The notes: a model not told the origin generated them from the letters alone. 64,000 nt of DNA from Hyphobacterium indicum (GCF_003129605.1 NZ_QBDX01000002.1:471501-535500), one strand, 5' to 3'; shown: positions 53,608 to 63,410, counted from the first letter of the stretch. Numbers and translations are program-made.

Positions 53608-54272
53608 CGGCAAAGTCCGGGCTGTCGCTCAGGCCAAAACTGGCCGGAACGCTGATCCTCACGCGCCAGTCCAAGCGCGGCCGGGAAATCCTTATGGGCA
53701 AGCGCTCGACGCGTCATGTTTTCATGCCTGAACAATATGTTTTTCCCGGGGGCCGGGTCGATCGCGCCGACAGCTATGCTCCCCTTGCCGGGATGATGGA
53801 AGGCGAGGATCTGGCCTGCATGTGCCGGGTCATGTCCGAGAGGCGTGCCCGTGCGGCAGCGGCTGCCGCCATCCGCGAAACCGCCGAAGAGGCAGGATAT
53901 CTTGTCGGCTGCGAGGGGAGGATCACATCACGCCATCCCAACTGGACCGCATTTCGCAAATCGAGCCTCCAGCCGGATGCGCGTCCGCTTCGCCTGATCG
54001 CCCGCGCCATAACCCCGCCTCGCCGCGTCCGCCGCTTCGACGCCTGGTTCTTCCACGCCGATGCTGACGAAGCGGTTGCCGGCATCGTCAAACGCGAATC
54101 TGACGAGCTCACCGATGTCCGGTGGGTGACGCGCGAGGAAGCCGAAGCTCTGCCCTTGCCGCATGTGACACGCTTTGTACTGGGCGAGCTGGACCGGCGG
54201 CTGCAGCAGCCCGCATCGCGGCCGCGTCATATCCGAGAATTGGCAAGACGGATGCAGATTGATCCGTTATAG
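53604..54272 (+). CDS. Nudix hydrolase
   Basis: 222 aa. The Nudix box is present but split by an insertion: FPGGRVD then, about 45 residues on, AAAAAAIRETAEEAGYL, which carries the REXXEE metal site. Substrate (a nucleoside or CoA diphosphate) is not readable. Such NUDIX proteins are frequent in Alphaproteobacteria next to rnr. Overlaps rnr by 4 bases and is followed by the MFS gene 9 bases later, so topA, rnr, nudix and MFS are probably one transcript. Confidence 0.9.
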   Translation: MTAKSGLSLRPKLAGTLILTRQSKRGREILMGKRSTRHVFMPEQYVFPGGRVDRADSYAPLAGMMEGEDLACMCRVMSERRARAAAAAAIRETAEEAGYLVGCEGRITSRHPNWTAFRKSSLQPDARPLRLIARAITPPRRVRRFDAWFFHADADEAVAGIVKRESDELTDVRWVTREEAEALPLPHVTRFVLGELDRRLQQPASRPRHIRELARRMQIDPL

Positions 54273-54281
54273 CCGCGGGCG

Positions 54282-55460
54282 ATGTTTTCCGAATGGCTTC
54301 TCCACGAGCGGCATGGCCGCCTTCGATCGCTCATAGCCGCGATCATTTGCGCATCGCTTTGCGGCTGCGGATTCACACTTCTCATGCCGGTCATGGCCCT
54401 CAATCTGGAAACGATGACAGGCTCGGGCCTGATCGTAGGATTGAACGGCGCTGCTGCTGCGCTATCCACAATCGCCGCGACGCCCTTCATTCCACGATTG
54501 CTGTCACGTTATGCCGGACGGTCACTGATTATCGGCAGCCTTGCATTCACCGCCCTCTGCATTCCGCTTTTTCCACTGTTTCCGGATGTGATCGTCTGGT
54601 TTGCCCTGCGCTTTGCCATGGGGCTCAGCATCACCATCATCTTTGTCTCGTCCGAGACATGGATCAACCAGATTGCGCCGGCAGAGAAACGCGCCACCAT
54701 TCTCGGTCTTTATGCCACAGCGCTGGCATCCGGCTTCGGCGCAGGCGGGTTATTGCTGGCAGTTTTGGGATCGACCGGCCCCGACCCATGGATTGCAGGG
54801 TTCTGCCTGTTTTCGATCGGCACACTGCCCATCATTCTTCTCCGGGGGCCGGGCATTGAACAGCCCGACGCCGAATCCGCCAGTTTCAAAGCCATGATCC
54901 GTGCCGCAGGATATGCGCCGGCCGCTATCGGAGCCGGATTGTTATTCGGTGCCACCGAGACCATCTTTTTCTCGCTCTTCCCGGTTTATGGCGAACGCAT
55001 TGGCCTGCTGGATTCATCCATCGGATTCATGATGGCCGCCGGCGCGCTCGGCGGTATCGCACTTCAGACACCGCTTGGCCGCCTTGCCGACCATGCCGGC
55101 CGGCTTCGCATCACGGTATTGGCGACTCTCGTCTGTATTGTCGGACCCGGTCTTATCTTCCTGGCGGGAGCCAATACTCTGGCCTTATACGCCGTGATGT
55201 TTGCCTATGTCGGCACGGCAACCGGCATGTACACACTGGGTCTCGCCATGATCGGCGAGCGGTTTGATGGCGGATCCATGGCAGCGGCAAACGCCGCTTT
55301 TGTGATGGCCTATGGTGTCGGGTCCCTTGTGGGACCTGCCGCAGGTGGCGTTGGTATGGACGCCATGAATCCGCAAGGCGTGCTGATCGTGACCAGTGGT
55401 ATCGCCGTCATCTACCTGGTGTTCCTGGCAGTGCGGCAAATACAGCGAAGACCCGCTTGA
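54282..55460 (+). CDS. MFS transporter
   Basis: 392 aa with about 12 hydrophobic helices. The loop motif between helices 2 and 3 is present as RLLSRYAGRSLIIGSLAF, ETWINQIAPAEKRATILGLY marks helix 4-5, and GRLADHAGRLRITVLATL repeats the motif in the second half. It resembles YcaD/sugar-efflux-type major facilitators; substrate unknown. It sits 85 bases before rpmG, and ATG at 54282 has a weak ribosome site. Confidence 0.9.
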   Translation: MFSEWLLHERHGRLRSLIAAIICASLCGCGFTLLMPVMALNLETMTGSGLIVGLNGAAAALSTIAATPFIPRLLSRYAGRSLIIGSLAFTALCIPLFPLFPDVIVWFALRFAMGLSITIIFVSSETWINQIAPAEKRATILGLYATALASGFGAGGLLLAVLGSTGPDPWIAGFCLFSIGTLPIILLRGPGIEQPDAESASFKAMIRAAGYAPAAIGAGLLFGATETIFFSLFPVYGERIGLLDSSIGFMMAAGALGGIALQTPLGRLADHAGRLRITVLATLVCIVGPGLIFLAGANTLALYAVMFAYVGTATGMYTLGLAMIGERFDGGSMAAANAAFVMAYGVGSLVGPAAGGVGMDAMNPQGVLIVTSGIAVIYLVFLAVRQIQRRPA

Positions 55461-55545
55461 CACTTTGCGGAGCGTGCGTATGTTCCGCGCCTCTTGCGAC
55501 CGGGCTTTTCCGGCGTGACAGTCATGTGCATCAGGGAATTTCGTC

Positions 55546-55713
55546 ATGGCCAAGCCGACAACCATCAAGATCCGTCTGAACTCCACGGCGGGAACCGGCT
55601 ATTTCTACGTGACCAAGAAAAATGCCCGGACCATGACCGAGAAAATGGTCGTCCGGAAATATGATCCGGTCGTCAAAAAACACGTCGAATTCAAAGAAGG
55701 CAAAATCAAGTAG
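55546..55713 (+). CDS. rpmG: Ribosomal protein bL33
   Basis: 55 aa, the standard length. The sequence runs [20 protein letters not shown], then [13 protein letters not shown], and ends [10 protein letters not shown], typical of the alphaproteobacterial form without zinc-binding cysteines. It is a component of the 50S subunit. A GGGAATTTCGTC leader precedes the ATG. It is convergent with pleD, with 19 bases between stops. Confidence 0.97.
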   Translation: MAKPTTIKIRLNSTAGTGYFYVTKKNARTMTEKMVVRKYDPVVKKHVEFKEGKIK

Positions 55714-55732
55714 TCTTGCGACTCTTGTGCTT

Positions 55733-57109
55733 TCAGGCCGCCTGACTGGCCTTCTGATCTGTCATCACGCAGTTACGGCCCGCCGCCTTGGCGCGGTAGA
55801 GCGCATCATCCGCGCAGCGTAGCACCGTATCGACATCATCTCCCGGCTGGATTTCAGCAACGCCTATTGAAACCGTAACAGCAAGCACACCGCTGTCGCC
55901 CGGCAATCTGAACGGCGTATCCGCAATCGCGGCCCGCAAACGTTCGGCGCCGGCCTTGGCTTCGGTCAGCGGCGCATCCGGCATCAGGATCACAAATTCC
56001 TCACCGCCATAACGCGCCGCCAGATCGACCGCCCGCAAACGCGCCTTCAGCCGTTCGGAAAACTCGCGCAGGATAAAATCTCCCGCCTCGTGGCCGTAAG
56101 TGTCATTGACGCGTTTGAAGTGATCCAGGTCTGCGATCACAACAGATGCGGTCGTATCACCAGAGGCCACAATCTCTGCAACCTGTTGCAGGCGTGAGGA
56201 GATATAGCGCCGGTTGTGCAGGCCGGTCAGCGGATCTGTGACCGCCATCTCCAGACTGTCTTCCAGGCGCTCGCGCAGTGTGTCCGCATAGCGCTTGCGC
56301 CGAAGCTGCGTCCATATCCGGGCATTCAGCTCCCCCCGGTCAACCGGGCGGTGAACAATATCATTCACGCCGAGGTCGAGCGCACGGACCGAGCGGCTGA
56401 CCTCGTCAGGGTCCACAATGGCCAGGATTGGTATTTGCCGGGTCTCGGAATTGGCCCGGATACGCGCGCAGACACGCAAGGCATCAAATGCCTTTGTCGT
56501 GAGGTCGATCAGTATCAGGTCATACCCGTCAGCTGACCGGGTAATCGCCCTGGCCGGATCAATTTCCACATCGGCATTCGTCTGTGGCGGCAGCTTGCTG
56601 GCGAGATGGCTGGCGATCCGGTCTTCTCCGGCAACGAGCAGGATGTTCACGTCCTGTAGCGCTTCCGATTCGGCATCAACCGGTGCCAGCCCGCGCTCCT
56701 CGGCCTTTTCCTCGCGCAGCCGTAATTCGTCGAGCAGGACTTTCAGGCGTAGCAAGGAACGAATGCGGGCAAACAGCGGCAGATTATCCACCGGCTTGGT
56801 CAGGAAATCGTCCGCACCGGCCTCCAGCCCGCGAACGCGGTCGTCGGGCTGATCCAGCGCTGTGACCATTACAACCGGAATATGGCGCGTCCGGCGATCG
56901 GATTTGAGGCGGCGGCAGGTTTCAAAACCGTCCATACCGGGCATCATGATATCCAGTAGGATAACGTCGGGTTGCTGCGCAATGGCGCAATCAATCGCGG
57001 ATTGGCCACTAAAGGCCGTCACAACATCAAAATACTCCGCCCTCAGCTTGGCTTCGAGCAGTCTGACATTGGCTTCCTGGTCATCAACAACGAGGACCCT
57101 GGCGCTCAT
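55733..57109 (-). CDS. pleD: PleD response-regulator diguanylate cyclase
   Basis: 458 aa with the full REC-REC-GGDEF order. REC1 (residues ~3-120) has [15 protein letters not shown] with phospho-acceptor Asp and the KPVDNLP end. REC2 (~150-270) is an adaptor-type receiver. GGDEF (~290-450) has [34 protein letters not shown] and the catalytic ARYGGEEF. Makes c-di-GMP at the stalked pole during the swarmer-to-stalked transition in Caulobacter. A conventional RxxD feedback site was not confirmed. Overlaps divK in ATGA. Confidence 0.96.
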   Translation of the reverse strand: MSARVLVVDDQEANVRLLEAKLRAEYFDVVTAFSGQSAIDCAIAQQPDVILLDIMMPGMDGFETCRRLKSDRRTRHIPVVMVTALDQPDDRVRGLEAGADDFLTKPVDNLPLFARIRSLLRLKVLLDELRLREEKAEERGLAPVDAESEALQDVNILLVAGEDRIASHLASKLPPQTNADVEIDPARAITRSADGYDLILIDLTTKAFDALRVCARIRANSETRQIPILAIVDPDEVSRSVRALDLGVNDIVHRPVDRGELNARIWTQLRRKRYADTLRERLEDSLEMAVTDPLTGLHNRRYISSRLQQVAEIVASGDTTASVVIADLDHFKRVNDTYGHEAGDFILREFSERLKARLRAVDLAARYGGEEFVILMPDAPLTEAKAGAERLRAAIADTPFRLPGDSGVLAVTVSIGVAEIQPGDDVDTVLRCADDALYRAKAAGRNCVMTDQKASQAA

Positions 57110-57483
57110 GCCGCCTCCTCGCCGAGAAAGCCCCTGATGGTGTCGATGAAAACAGAAATACTGATCGGCTTGGACATATAGGCTTCACAGCCGCCCTCGC
57201 GAATACGCTCCTCATCACCCTTCATGGCAAATGCAGTCACAGCGATCACGGGAATCGACGACAGCTCATCATCGTCCTTCAGCCATTTGGTGACTTCAAG
57301 CCCGGAGACTTCGGGCAGCTGGATATCCATGAGGATGAGGTCAGGCGAATGTTCCCGTGCCAGATCCAGCGCATTCAGACCATTATTCGTGCCAACGGTC
57401 TCGTAGCCATGCGCTTCGAGCAGATCGGAAAAGAGCTTCATGTTGAGCTCGTTGTCCTCGACGATGAGAACCTTTTTGGGCAT
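57106..57483 (-). CDS. divK: Single-domain response regulator DivK
   Basis: 125 aa: a stand-alone receiver. [40 protein letters not shown] with the phospho-acceptor Asp, [20 protein letters not shown] and [11 protein letters not shown] are nearly identical to the Caulobacter protein. DivK binds DivL and controls CckA, and so CtrA activity and cell-cycle asymmetry. The ATG at 57483 gives the expected N-terminus ([10 protein letters not shown]). Overlaps pleD by ATGA, the conserved divK-pleD operon. Confidence 0.97.
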   Translation of the reverse strand: MPKKVLIVEDNELNMKLFSDLLEAHGYETVGTNNGLNALDLAREHSPDLILMDIQLPEVSGLEVTKWLKDDDELSSIPVIAVTAFAMKGDEERIREGGCEAYMSKPISISVFIDTIRGFLGEEAA

Positions 57484-57666
57484 GACCTGAAGCATGACGC
57501 CGCCGCATTCCCGTAGCTTGGGCGCGTCATTGCGCACCCGGTTTCACCCCGCGATGATTAGAGCAGATGATCCTTAATCAAGGATGAGTCGGCGCCGAAC
57601 TTTTCTCCCTTTCTGGAACAAGATAAGAACGGCAATGTTAACCATAACCCGGACTGGGGCGGAAGC

Positions 57667-58569
57667 ATGTTTCGAATCGGAGTGGATCTGGGCGGCACCA
57701 AAACCGAAGTCGCCATTATCGATTCGGTCGGCCACACACGCTATTCCAGACGCGAAGCGACGCCGGAACATTATGAATCAAAAATCCGGCTGATCACGCA
57801 TCTGGTCGGTTTGGCTGAAAAATCTGTGGAAAGTGATTCGCTCCCTGTTGGCGTCGGCCATCCCGGATCGCTCAATCCGGTCTCGGGTCTGATGCGCAAC
57901 TCAAACTCGGCCGCACTCAATGGACGCGCACTCGACAAGGACCTTGAAGCGGCGCTGGGCCGCCCTGTGCGGTGCGCCAATGATGCCAACTGCTTTGCCC
58001 TCTCTGAATCGGTGGATGGTGCAGGCAAGAGCGCAAAATCAGTATTTGGCGTCATCCTTGGAACCGGCGTCGGCGGCGGACTGGTTGTCGATAGCCGGAT
58101 ACATGAAGGCCATGGCCTGCTGGGAGGCGAATGGGGTCATACCTCCCTGCCCTGGCCCTCGATTGGGGAGGTGCCCGGCCCCGACTGCAAATGCGGCCTT
58201 AGCGGCTGTGTCGAAAGCTGGATCTCCGGACCGGCTTTTGCGGCCGATCACACACGCGAAACCGGCAGAACCTTAACGGCTGACCAGATTGTAACCAATG
58301 CCGAAGCGGGCGAAGCCGACGCCAAAGCCGCGCTCGACCGGTTTCAGGACCGCCTGGCGCGCGGACTGGCGACCGTGATCAATATCGTTGATCCGGAAGT
58401 GATCGTTTTGGGTGGCGGTCTGTCAAACATCCCGCTGCTCGCAGAGGAAACCGCACGCCGCCTGCCCGGATATGTCTTCAGCGACCGGATGACGACGCGC
58501 ATCGTCAGGAATCTGCATGGCGACAGCTCCGGTGTTCGCGGTGCCGCCTGGCTCTGGCCACTGTCATGA
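57667..58569 (+). CDS. ROK-family sugar kinase (fructokinase/GlcNAc kinase type)
   Basis: 300 aa. ATP site RIGVDLGGTKTEVAII at the N-terminus; sugar-binding NDANCFALSE with the catalytic Asp, GTGVGGGLVV and GGEWGHT; and the ROK zinc site CKCGLSGCVESWISGPAF. It phosphorylates a free hexose, with fructose or N-acetylglucosamine likeliest, but the substrate is not determined by these motifs. It is divergent from divK across 183 bases and overlaps dinB in ATGA, an unusual coupling. Confidence 0.93.
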   Translation: MFRIGVDLGGTKTEVAIIDSVGHTRYSRREATPEHYESKIRLITHLVGLAEKSVESDSLPVGVGHPGSLNPVSGLMRNSNSAALNGRALDKDLEAALGRPVRCANDANCFALSESVDGAGKSAKSVFGVILGTGVGGGLVVDSRIHEGHGLLGGEWGHTSLPWPSIGEVPGPDCKCGLSGCVESWISGPAFAADHTRETGRTLTADQIVTNAEAGEADAKAALDRFQDRLARGLATVINIVDPEVIVLGGGLSNIPLLAEETARRLPGYVFSDRMTTRIVRNLHGDSSGVRGAAWLWPLS

Positions 58570-59828
58570 GCACCCTGCCGGGATATTGCCGGGCCTGTCA
58601 GACACCGCTGGAGCAAAGCGACACCTGCCCGGCCTGCGGCGCGCGGCGGCCACTGCGTCATCCGGAGCTGAACGCATTATCGATCGCCCATATCGACTGT
58701 GACGCCTTCTATGCGGCGATTGAAAAGCGTGACGACCCCTCCCTGGAAGACAGGCCCGTCATTATCGGCGGGGGAAAGCGGGGCGTGGTCTCGACGGCTT
58801 GTTACGTGGCCCGGCTTTACGGCGTCAGGTCGGCCATGCCGATGTTCAAGGCCCTGAAAGCCTGCCCCGATGCCGTCGTGATCCGTCCGCGGATGGATGT
58901 CTATGCCGAAGAGGGCGACCGTATCCGAAAGATGATGCAGGACGTCACGCCGGTTGTTGAACCTCTCTCCATCGACGAGGCTTTTCTCGATCTGACCGGC
59001 ACACAGCGCCTCCACCATGCACCACCGGCACTGACCCTGCTGCGTTTGCAAAAGCGCATCCATCAGGAAGTCGGCATTACGGTATCGGTCGGCCTCTCCT
59101 ATAACAAATTCCTCGCCAAGACGGCCTCTGACATGGACAAGCCAAACGGGTTTTTCGTTCTGGGCCGTTCGGAAGCTCCGGATTTTCTCAAGACCCGGCC
59201 AACCCGGGCCGTTTTCGGTGTAGGGCCGGTCTTCGCAGCCAGGCTGGAAAAGGACGGCATCAAAACACTGGCCGATGTCATCCGGGTCGGAGAGAAGACC
59301 ATGGCCGCCCGCTATGGCGATGGCGGCTACCGGCTCGCAAAGCTTGCCACGGGCGAGGATTACCGCACGGTCACCCCGGACCGCGAACGCAAGAGCGTGT
59401 CGTCAGAAACCACATTCTTCGATGATATCAGCGACCTGAAGGAGCTGGAATCCCGACTCTGGCGGCAATGTGTTCGGGTCGCAGACATGGCAAAGCAGAA
59501 AAACGTTTCAGGCTATGTCGTGACATTGAAACTGCGCACACAGGATTTCAAAATCATCACACGCCGCCGCACACTGCCCGATGCCACACAGCTTGCTGAC
59601 ACCCTGTTCCGGGTTGGACAGGAGCTTCTGAAACCGGAGGCGAACGGCCGCAAATTCCGCCTCATTGGTATCGGCATCTCCAGTCTCGTCGATGGCAGTA
59701 TGGACGCCCTGGATTTGCTGGACCCGGATGGGCCGAGGCGCGCAGCAGCCGAACGGGCGATGGACAAGGCCCGCGCAAAATTCGGTGACGCTGCCATCAT
59801 GAAAGGCCGCGTATTCAAACCGAAATGA
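58566..59828 (+). CDS. dinB: DNA polymerase IV with N-terminal zinc-finger-like module
   Basis: 420 aa Y-family translesion polymerase. The first ~30 residues carry CRACQTPLEQSDTCPACG, a possible four-cysteine zinc site, before the catalytic domain starts at SIAHIDCDAFYAAIEK. Also SIDEAFLDLTG (metal Asp/Glu), SVGLSYNKFLAKTASDMDKP and the helix-hairpin-helix FGVGPVFAARLEKDGI, then the little-finger domain. No beta-clamp motif was certain at the C-terminus. A LexA site was not found upstream, but the start overlaps the kinase gene. Confidence 0.95.
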   Translation: MSTLPGYCRACQTPLEQSDTCPACGARRPLRHPELNALSIAHIDCDAFYAAIEKRDDPSLEDRPVIIGGGKRGVVSTACYVARLYGVRSAMPMFKALKACPDAVVIRPRMDVYAEEGDRIRKMMQDVTPVVEPLSIDEAFLDLTGTQRLHHAPPALTLLRLQKRIHQEVGITVSVGLSYNKFLAKTASDMDKPNGFFVLGRSEAPDFLKTRPTRAVFGVGPVFAARLEKDGIKTLADVIRVGEKTMAARYGDGGYRLAKLATGEDYRTVTPDRERKSVSSETTFFDDISDLKELESRLWRQCVRVADMAKQKNVSGYVVTLKLRTQDFKIITRRRTLPDATQLADTLFRVGQELLKPEANGRKFRLIGIGISSLVDGSMDALDLLDPDGPRRAAAERAMDKARAKFGDAAIMKGRVFKPK

Positions 59829-59887
59829 CGGACCTCTTGCAGTGACACAGGCAGCGCGCTAGGCGATTAGAAGAACAGGAGAGTATT

Positions 59888-60349
59888 ATGTCCGAGGCAG
59901 AAAAACGTCTGGCGGATCTGGGGCTGAAACTGCCACAGGCCGCAGCACCCGTGGCCAATTACGTGCCCTATGTGCGTTCCGGCAATCAGCTTTTTGTTTC
60001 CGGCCAGATATCTTTTGGTCCCGATGGGCTGGTCACCGGCCGCCTGGGCGAAACCATGAATGTTGAACAGGGTCAGTCCGCGGCGCGCCTGTGCGCACTC
60101 AATCTGATTGCCCAGCTCAAGGATGCCCTGGATGGTGATCTCGACCGTCTTGTAAGGGTAGTGAAACTCGGCGGATTTGTCTGCGCAACGCCCGAATTCG
60201 AAGCCATCCCGAAAGTCATCAACGGGGCTTCCGATCTGATGGTCGAGGCATTCGGAGACGCCGGACGTCATGCCCGCTCCGCCGTTTCCTGCCCCGTGCT
60301 TCCGCTGGGTGCCGCGGTGGAAATCGACGCCGTTTTCGAGATTGCCTAG
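59888..60349 (+). CDS. RidA/YjgF-family protein
   Basis: 153 aa, close to the 150-aa subgroup of RidA proteins rather than the 125-aa core type. KRLADLGLKLPQAAAPVANYVPYVRSG-like start, then LFVSGQISFGPDG, LNLIAQLKDALDGDL and VKLGGFVCATPEF. It removes reactive enamine/imine intermediates or is a related enzyme; the catalytic Arg is at about HARSAVSCPVLPLGA. AGGAGAGTATT precedes the ATG. Convergent with the next gene (4-base overlap). Confidence 0.9.
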   Translation: MSEAEKRLADLGLKLPQAAAPVANYVPYVRSGNQLFVSGQISFGPDGLVTGRLGETMNVEQGQSAARLCALNLIAQLKDALDGDLDRLVRVVKLGGFVCATPEFEAIPKVINGASDLMVEAFGDAGRHARSAVSCPVLPLGAAVEIDAVFEIA

Positions 60350-60966
60350 CGCATCAGGCGGGCCTGCAATTTGCCAATGGCGACAAAAACAATACCTGTC
60401 AGCACGAAGGTGAAGATCAGGCCAGCAAGTTGCACCGCAACGCCGCCATATCCCAGATCATTCACATCCAGAAACGGATAGGGGTAAAACCCGGTGATCG
60501 ACCCCTTGATCAGGGTGTAGGCAGTATAGACCACCGGATAGACCTGCCAGGAGATGACCTGCGCAAACCGCGCCGAGCGCGCGCCGGACAGAAAAAGCCA
60601 GTCAAGGAACACGGCCAGCGGCACAATCGTGTGCAGGAGGTGATTGGCATACCATTCAAGGCCTTGCGGATCGTGAATGGACGCCAGCAAGACGTGATAG
60701 ATGACCCCCACCAGCACAATATAGCCGGTCACGGCGGTACGGATGCTGTCTTTCTGGAAAAATTGCCCCATTGCAGTCTGTGGCCAAAGGGCGGCGGCGC
60801 CCCAGCCCGCTGCGACAAGGCAATTGGTCATGATCGTGAAATAGCTGAAATAACGCAGCGTCGCGATGGCCACGCCGTCATCCGTACCACTCATAAAGGT
60901 CACGTACTGAATCAGGACAGCCACCAGTGCCGTCAGGGCAACCGTACCGCGGATCACCCGTATCAT
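60346..60966 (-). CDS. Pr6Pr-family membrane protein
   Basis: 206 aa with six hydrophobic helices. Segments YFSYFTIMTNCLVAAGWG, VIYHVLLASIHDP, HTIVPLAVFLDWLFL and YPYPFLDV are the hallmarks of the Pr6Pr family (related to the FAR-17a/AIG1 fold). Function in bacteria unknown; animal relatives are membrane hydrolases. Its ATG overlaps the stop of the SDR gene in ATGA, so the two are likely cotranslated. Confidence 0.87.
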   Translation of the reverse strand: MIRVIRGTVALTALVAVLIQYVTFMSGTDDGVAIATLRYFSYFTIMTNCLVAAGWGAAALWPQTAMGQFFQKDSIRTAVTGYIVLVGVIYHVLLASIHDPQGLEWYANHLLHTIVPLAVFLDWLFLSGARSARFAQVISWQVYPVVYTAYTLIKGSITGFYPYPFLDVNDLGYGGVAVQLAGLIFTFVLTGIVFVAIGKLQARLMR

Positions 60967-61706
60967 GCCGTCATCCCGCCACAGACCTTCAGCGTCGTGC
61001 CGTTGATGTAGGACGCTTCGTCACTGGCAAGGAAAGCCACCGCATTGGCCACTTCATCGGCTTCGCCATAACGGCCCAGCGGCACCATCATTTTCTGCAA
61101 TTCGGCGGTTTGGCCATCCGCCGGATTCATGTCGGTATCAATCGGACCCGGCTGAATGACATTGGCCCGTATGCCTTTGCGGCCGAATTCGCGGCCCGCA
61201 GCGCGAGTAATCAGTTCGGCAGCCGCTTTCGAGGATGAATAGACCCCGACACCCGCCATCTGGGCCGAATCTCCAGCCACCGACCCGATGGTCACGATGG
61301 AGGAACCCGGCTTCATCACCTGATAGGCCGCGCGCAGGCCTTCGAAGACAGCCGTCACATTGATCGCCAGCATTTCATCCCAGGTCTCGTCCGTGCATTT
61401 CGACAGCGAGGTCAACGGATAAACGCCGGAATTGTTGACCAGCACATCCAGCCGTCCGTATCGCTCTGCCACATCGGCCACCAGTTTCGCCGTCTCGCCA
61501 CGTTTCGAGGCATCGCAATGCACCGCTTCGGCTTTCCGGCCCATGGCGCGGATCTCTTCGGCAACCGCTTCGGCCTTGTCCTTCGAGCCGCCATAGGTCA
61601 GCACAATGTCCGCGCCTTCAGACGCCAGCCGGCGGGCAATAGCGGCCCCGATTCCGCGGGATCCGCCCGTGACCAGAGCGACCTTGCCTTCAAATCGTGA
61701 TGTCAT
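60963..61706 (-). CDS. Short-chain dehydrogenase/reductase
   Basis: 247 aa classical SDR. The cofactor loop GGSRGIGAAIARR, NNSGVYPL, catalytic Ser in ITIGSVAG-like (VTIGSVAGDSAQ) and YSSSKAAAE (Tyr/Lys) are present, with PGPIDTDMNP after. NADPH preference is suggested by the Gly-Ser-Arg loop. Substrate unknown. GGAGGG before ATG at 61706 fixes the start; the longer frame reaching 61814 is not used. It is divergent from the COG3146 gene. Confidence 0.94.
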   Translation of the reverse strand: MTSRFEGKVALVTGGSRGIGAAIARRLASEGADIVLTYGGSKDKAEAVAEEIRAMGRKAEAVHCDASKRGETAKLVADVAERYGRLDVLVNNSGVYPLTSLSKCTDETWDEMLAINVTAVFEGLRAAYQVMKPGSSIVTIGSVAGDSAQMAGVGVYSSSKAAAELITRAAGREFGRKGIRANVIQPGPIDTDMNPADGQTAELQKMMVPLGRYGEADEVANAVAFLASDEASYINGTTLKVCGGMTA

Positions 61707-61789
61707 GTTTGTATCCCTCCCGGTTTTGTACAGACATAGCCCGCCACCCGCCTTTCCCCAATGCCAAATTGCGCCTATCTCCAGATGCG

Positions 61790-62932
61790 ATGACCGGGAT
61801 CCGTTTTCGCTCAATTTCCAGCCTGTCCGATGTGGAGAGATCTGCCTGGGATGCGGCGGCTAATCCGGTCGGCGTGGAATACGATCCCTTCCTGTCCTGG
61901 GACTTCCTGCAGGCCCTGGAAGAAAGCGGCAGCGCCACCACGGAAACGGGCTGGCAGGGCGTTCACCTGATTGCTGAAGATGAAGGCGGCGCGCTCGTCG
62001 GCACCCTGCCCGGCTACGCCAAATCCCACTCCTATGGCGAATATGTCTTCGATCATGCCTGGGCCGACGCCTGGGAGCGGGCCGGCGGGCGGTATTATCC
62101 CAAACTCCTCAGCGCCGTGCCGTTCACACCGGTCACTGGCCGGCGTCTGTTGTCGTCTGAGGCGAATGTCCGCGAGGGACTGGCACGGGCCGCCATGTCG
62201 ATCACCGAGCAGAATGGCCTGCCGGTCTGGTCGATGAATTTCCCGGCGGCAGACGACCGGGAAATGGCTGAACGTCTCGGTCTCCTGCACCGCGTGGACC
62301 GGCAATATATCTGGGAAAATGCGGGCTATCAGACCTATGATGAATTCCTTGGCGATATGGCCTCGCGAAAACGCAAGGCGCTGAAGAAGGAACGCGCTGC
62401 CGCCAATGCCAACATCGAGATCGTGGGTCTGACCGGCGATGATCTGCGGCCCGAGCACTGGGACGTCTTCTTTGCCTGTTATCAGGACACCGGTGCCCGC
62501 AAATGGGGAACGCCCTACCTCAACCGCGAATTCTTCGATCTGATCCATCAGCGCATGGCCGACAAGGTCTGGATGGCGATGGCCAGACAGGACGGCCGCT
62601 TTGTCGCCAGCGCACTCAATTTCATTGGGTCAGACGCGCTTTACGGCCGCTATTGGGGATGCCTCGCCGACGCCCCCTTCCTGCATTTCGAGCTCTGCTA
62701 TCACCGGGCCATCGATTTCGCGATTGAACGCGGCCTGTCGCGCGTGGAAGCCGGCGCCCAGGGCGAGCACAAGCTGGCGCGGGGTTATCGTCCGCGCGCG
62801 GTCCATTCGGTGCATTACATTCCCGATGAAAATTTCCGGCGCGCGGTGGCAGACTATCTCGACTATGAGCGCGGGGCCGTGCTCGCCGACATCGAGGCGC
62901 AACAGGCGGAATTGCCTTTCAAGCAGGAATGA
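61790..62932 (+). CDS. COG3146-family FemAB/GNAT-like acyltransferase
   Basis: 380 aa cytoplasmic protein of the COG3146 (peptidogalycan biosynthesis/recognition) group, the FemAB-like fold of two GNAT domains. Typical stretches: VGVEYDPFLSWDFLQALEES, AWADAWERAGGRYYPKLLS, VPFTPVTGRRLL, WENAGYQTYDEFLGDMASRK, RKALKKERAAAN, and ERGLSRVEAGAQGEHKLARG. Substrate is unknown; acyl or aminoacyl transfer is likely by fold. ATG at 61790 gives the family start; it overlaps the divergent SDR promoter region. Unrelated in sequence to the HfsK-like protein in the same window. Confidence 0.9.
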   Translation: MTGIRFRSISSLSDVERSAWDAAANPVGVEYDPFLSWDFLQALEESGSATTETGWQGVHLIAEDEGGALVGTLPGYAKSHSYGEYVFDHAWADAWERAGGRYYPKLLSAVPFTPVTGRRLLSSEANVREGLARAAMSITEQNGLPVWSMNFPAADDREMAERLGLLHRVDRQYIWENAGYQTYDEFLGDMASRKRKALKKERAAANANIEIVGLTGDDLRPEHWDVFFACYQDTGARKWGTPYLNREFFDLIHQRMADKVWMAMARQDGRFVASALNFIGSDALYGRYWGCLADAPFLHFELCYHRAIDFAIERGLSRVEAGAQGEHKLARGYRPRAVHSVHYIPDENFRRAVADYLDYERGAVLADIEAQQAELPFKQE

Positions 62933-62978
62933 CTCTTGTTAGGCATGAATGCCAAAGCTGCTGAATGGAATGAATACC

Positions 62979-63410
62979 ATGAGCCTGTCCGGCACATATG
63001 ACGACCAGAACATCTTCGCGAAAATCATTTCGGGGGACGCCCCGGCGATCAAGATTTTCGAGGATGACGTCGCCGTGGCCTTCATGGACATTTTTCCGCA
63101 ATCGCCGGGTCATTGCCTCGTTGTGCCGAAAGAGCCCGCGCGTAATCTGCTCGACCTGTCAGACGACATGGCCGCCGCCGCAATCCAGCGCGTGAAGGCC
63201 CTGGCAAAAGCGGTCGAAACGGCCCTCGAACCGGATGGCATTGTGGTGACGCAATTCAATGGCGCGCCCGCCGGGCAGACCGTGTTTCATATCCACTTTC
63301 ACGTCATTCCGCGCTGGGAAGGCGAGCCACTTGGCCGCCATGGCGGCGGACAAGCGGATATGGACGAGCTGAAAGCCCAGGCCGACAAGATCAAAGCCGC
63401 CCTCGCCTGA
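62979..63410 (+). CDS. HIT-family nucleotide hydrolase
   Basis: 143 aa. The HIT triad is HIHFHVIPR near residue 110, with DDQNIFAKIISGDAPAIKIF and FMDIFPQSPGHCLVVPKEP at the N-terminus. HIT proteins cleave AMP-lysine, Ap4A-like or related nucleotide conjugates. Several in-frame ATGs exist (62949, 62970, 62979); 62979 is the best fit to the family start but the ribosome site is weak. Confidence 0.92.
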   Translation: MSLSGTYDDQNIFAKIISGDAPAIKIFEDDVAVAFMDIFPQSPGHCLVVPKEPARNLLDLSDDMAAAAIQRVKALAKAVETALEPDGIVVTQFNGAPAGQTVFHIHFHVIPRWEGEPLGRHGGGQADMDELKAQADKIKAALA

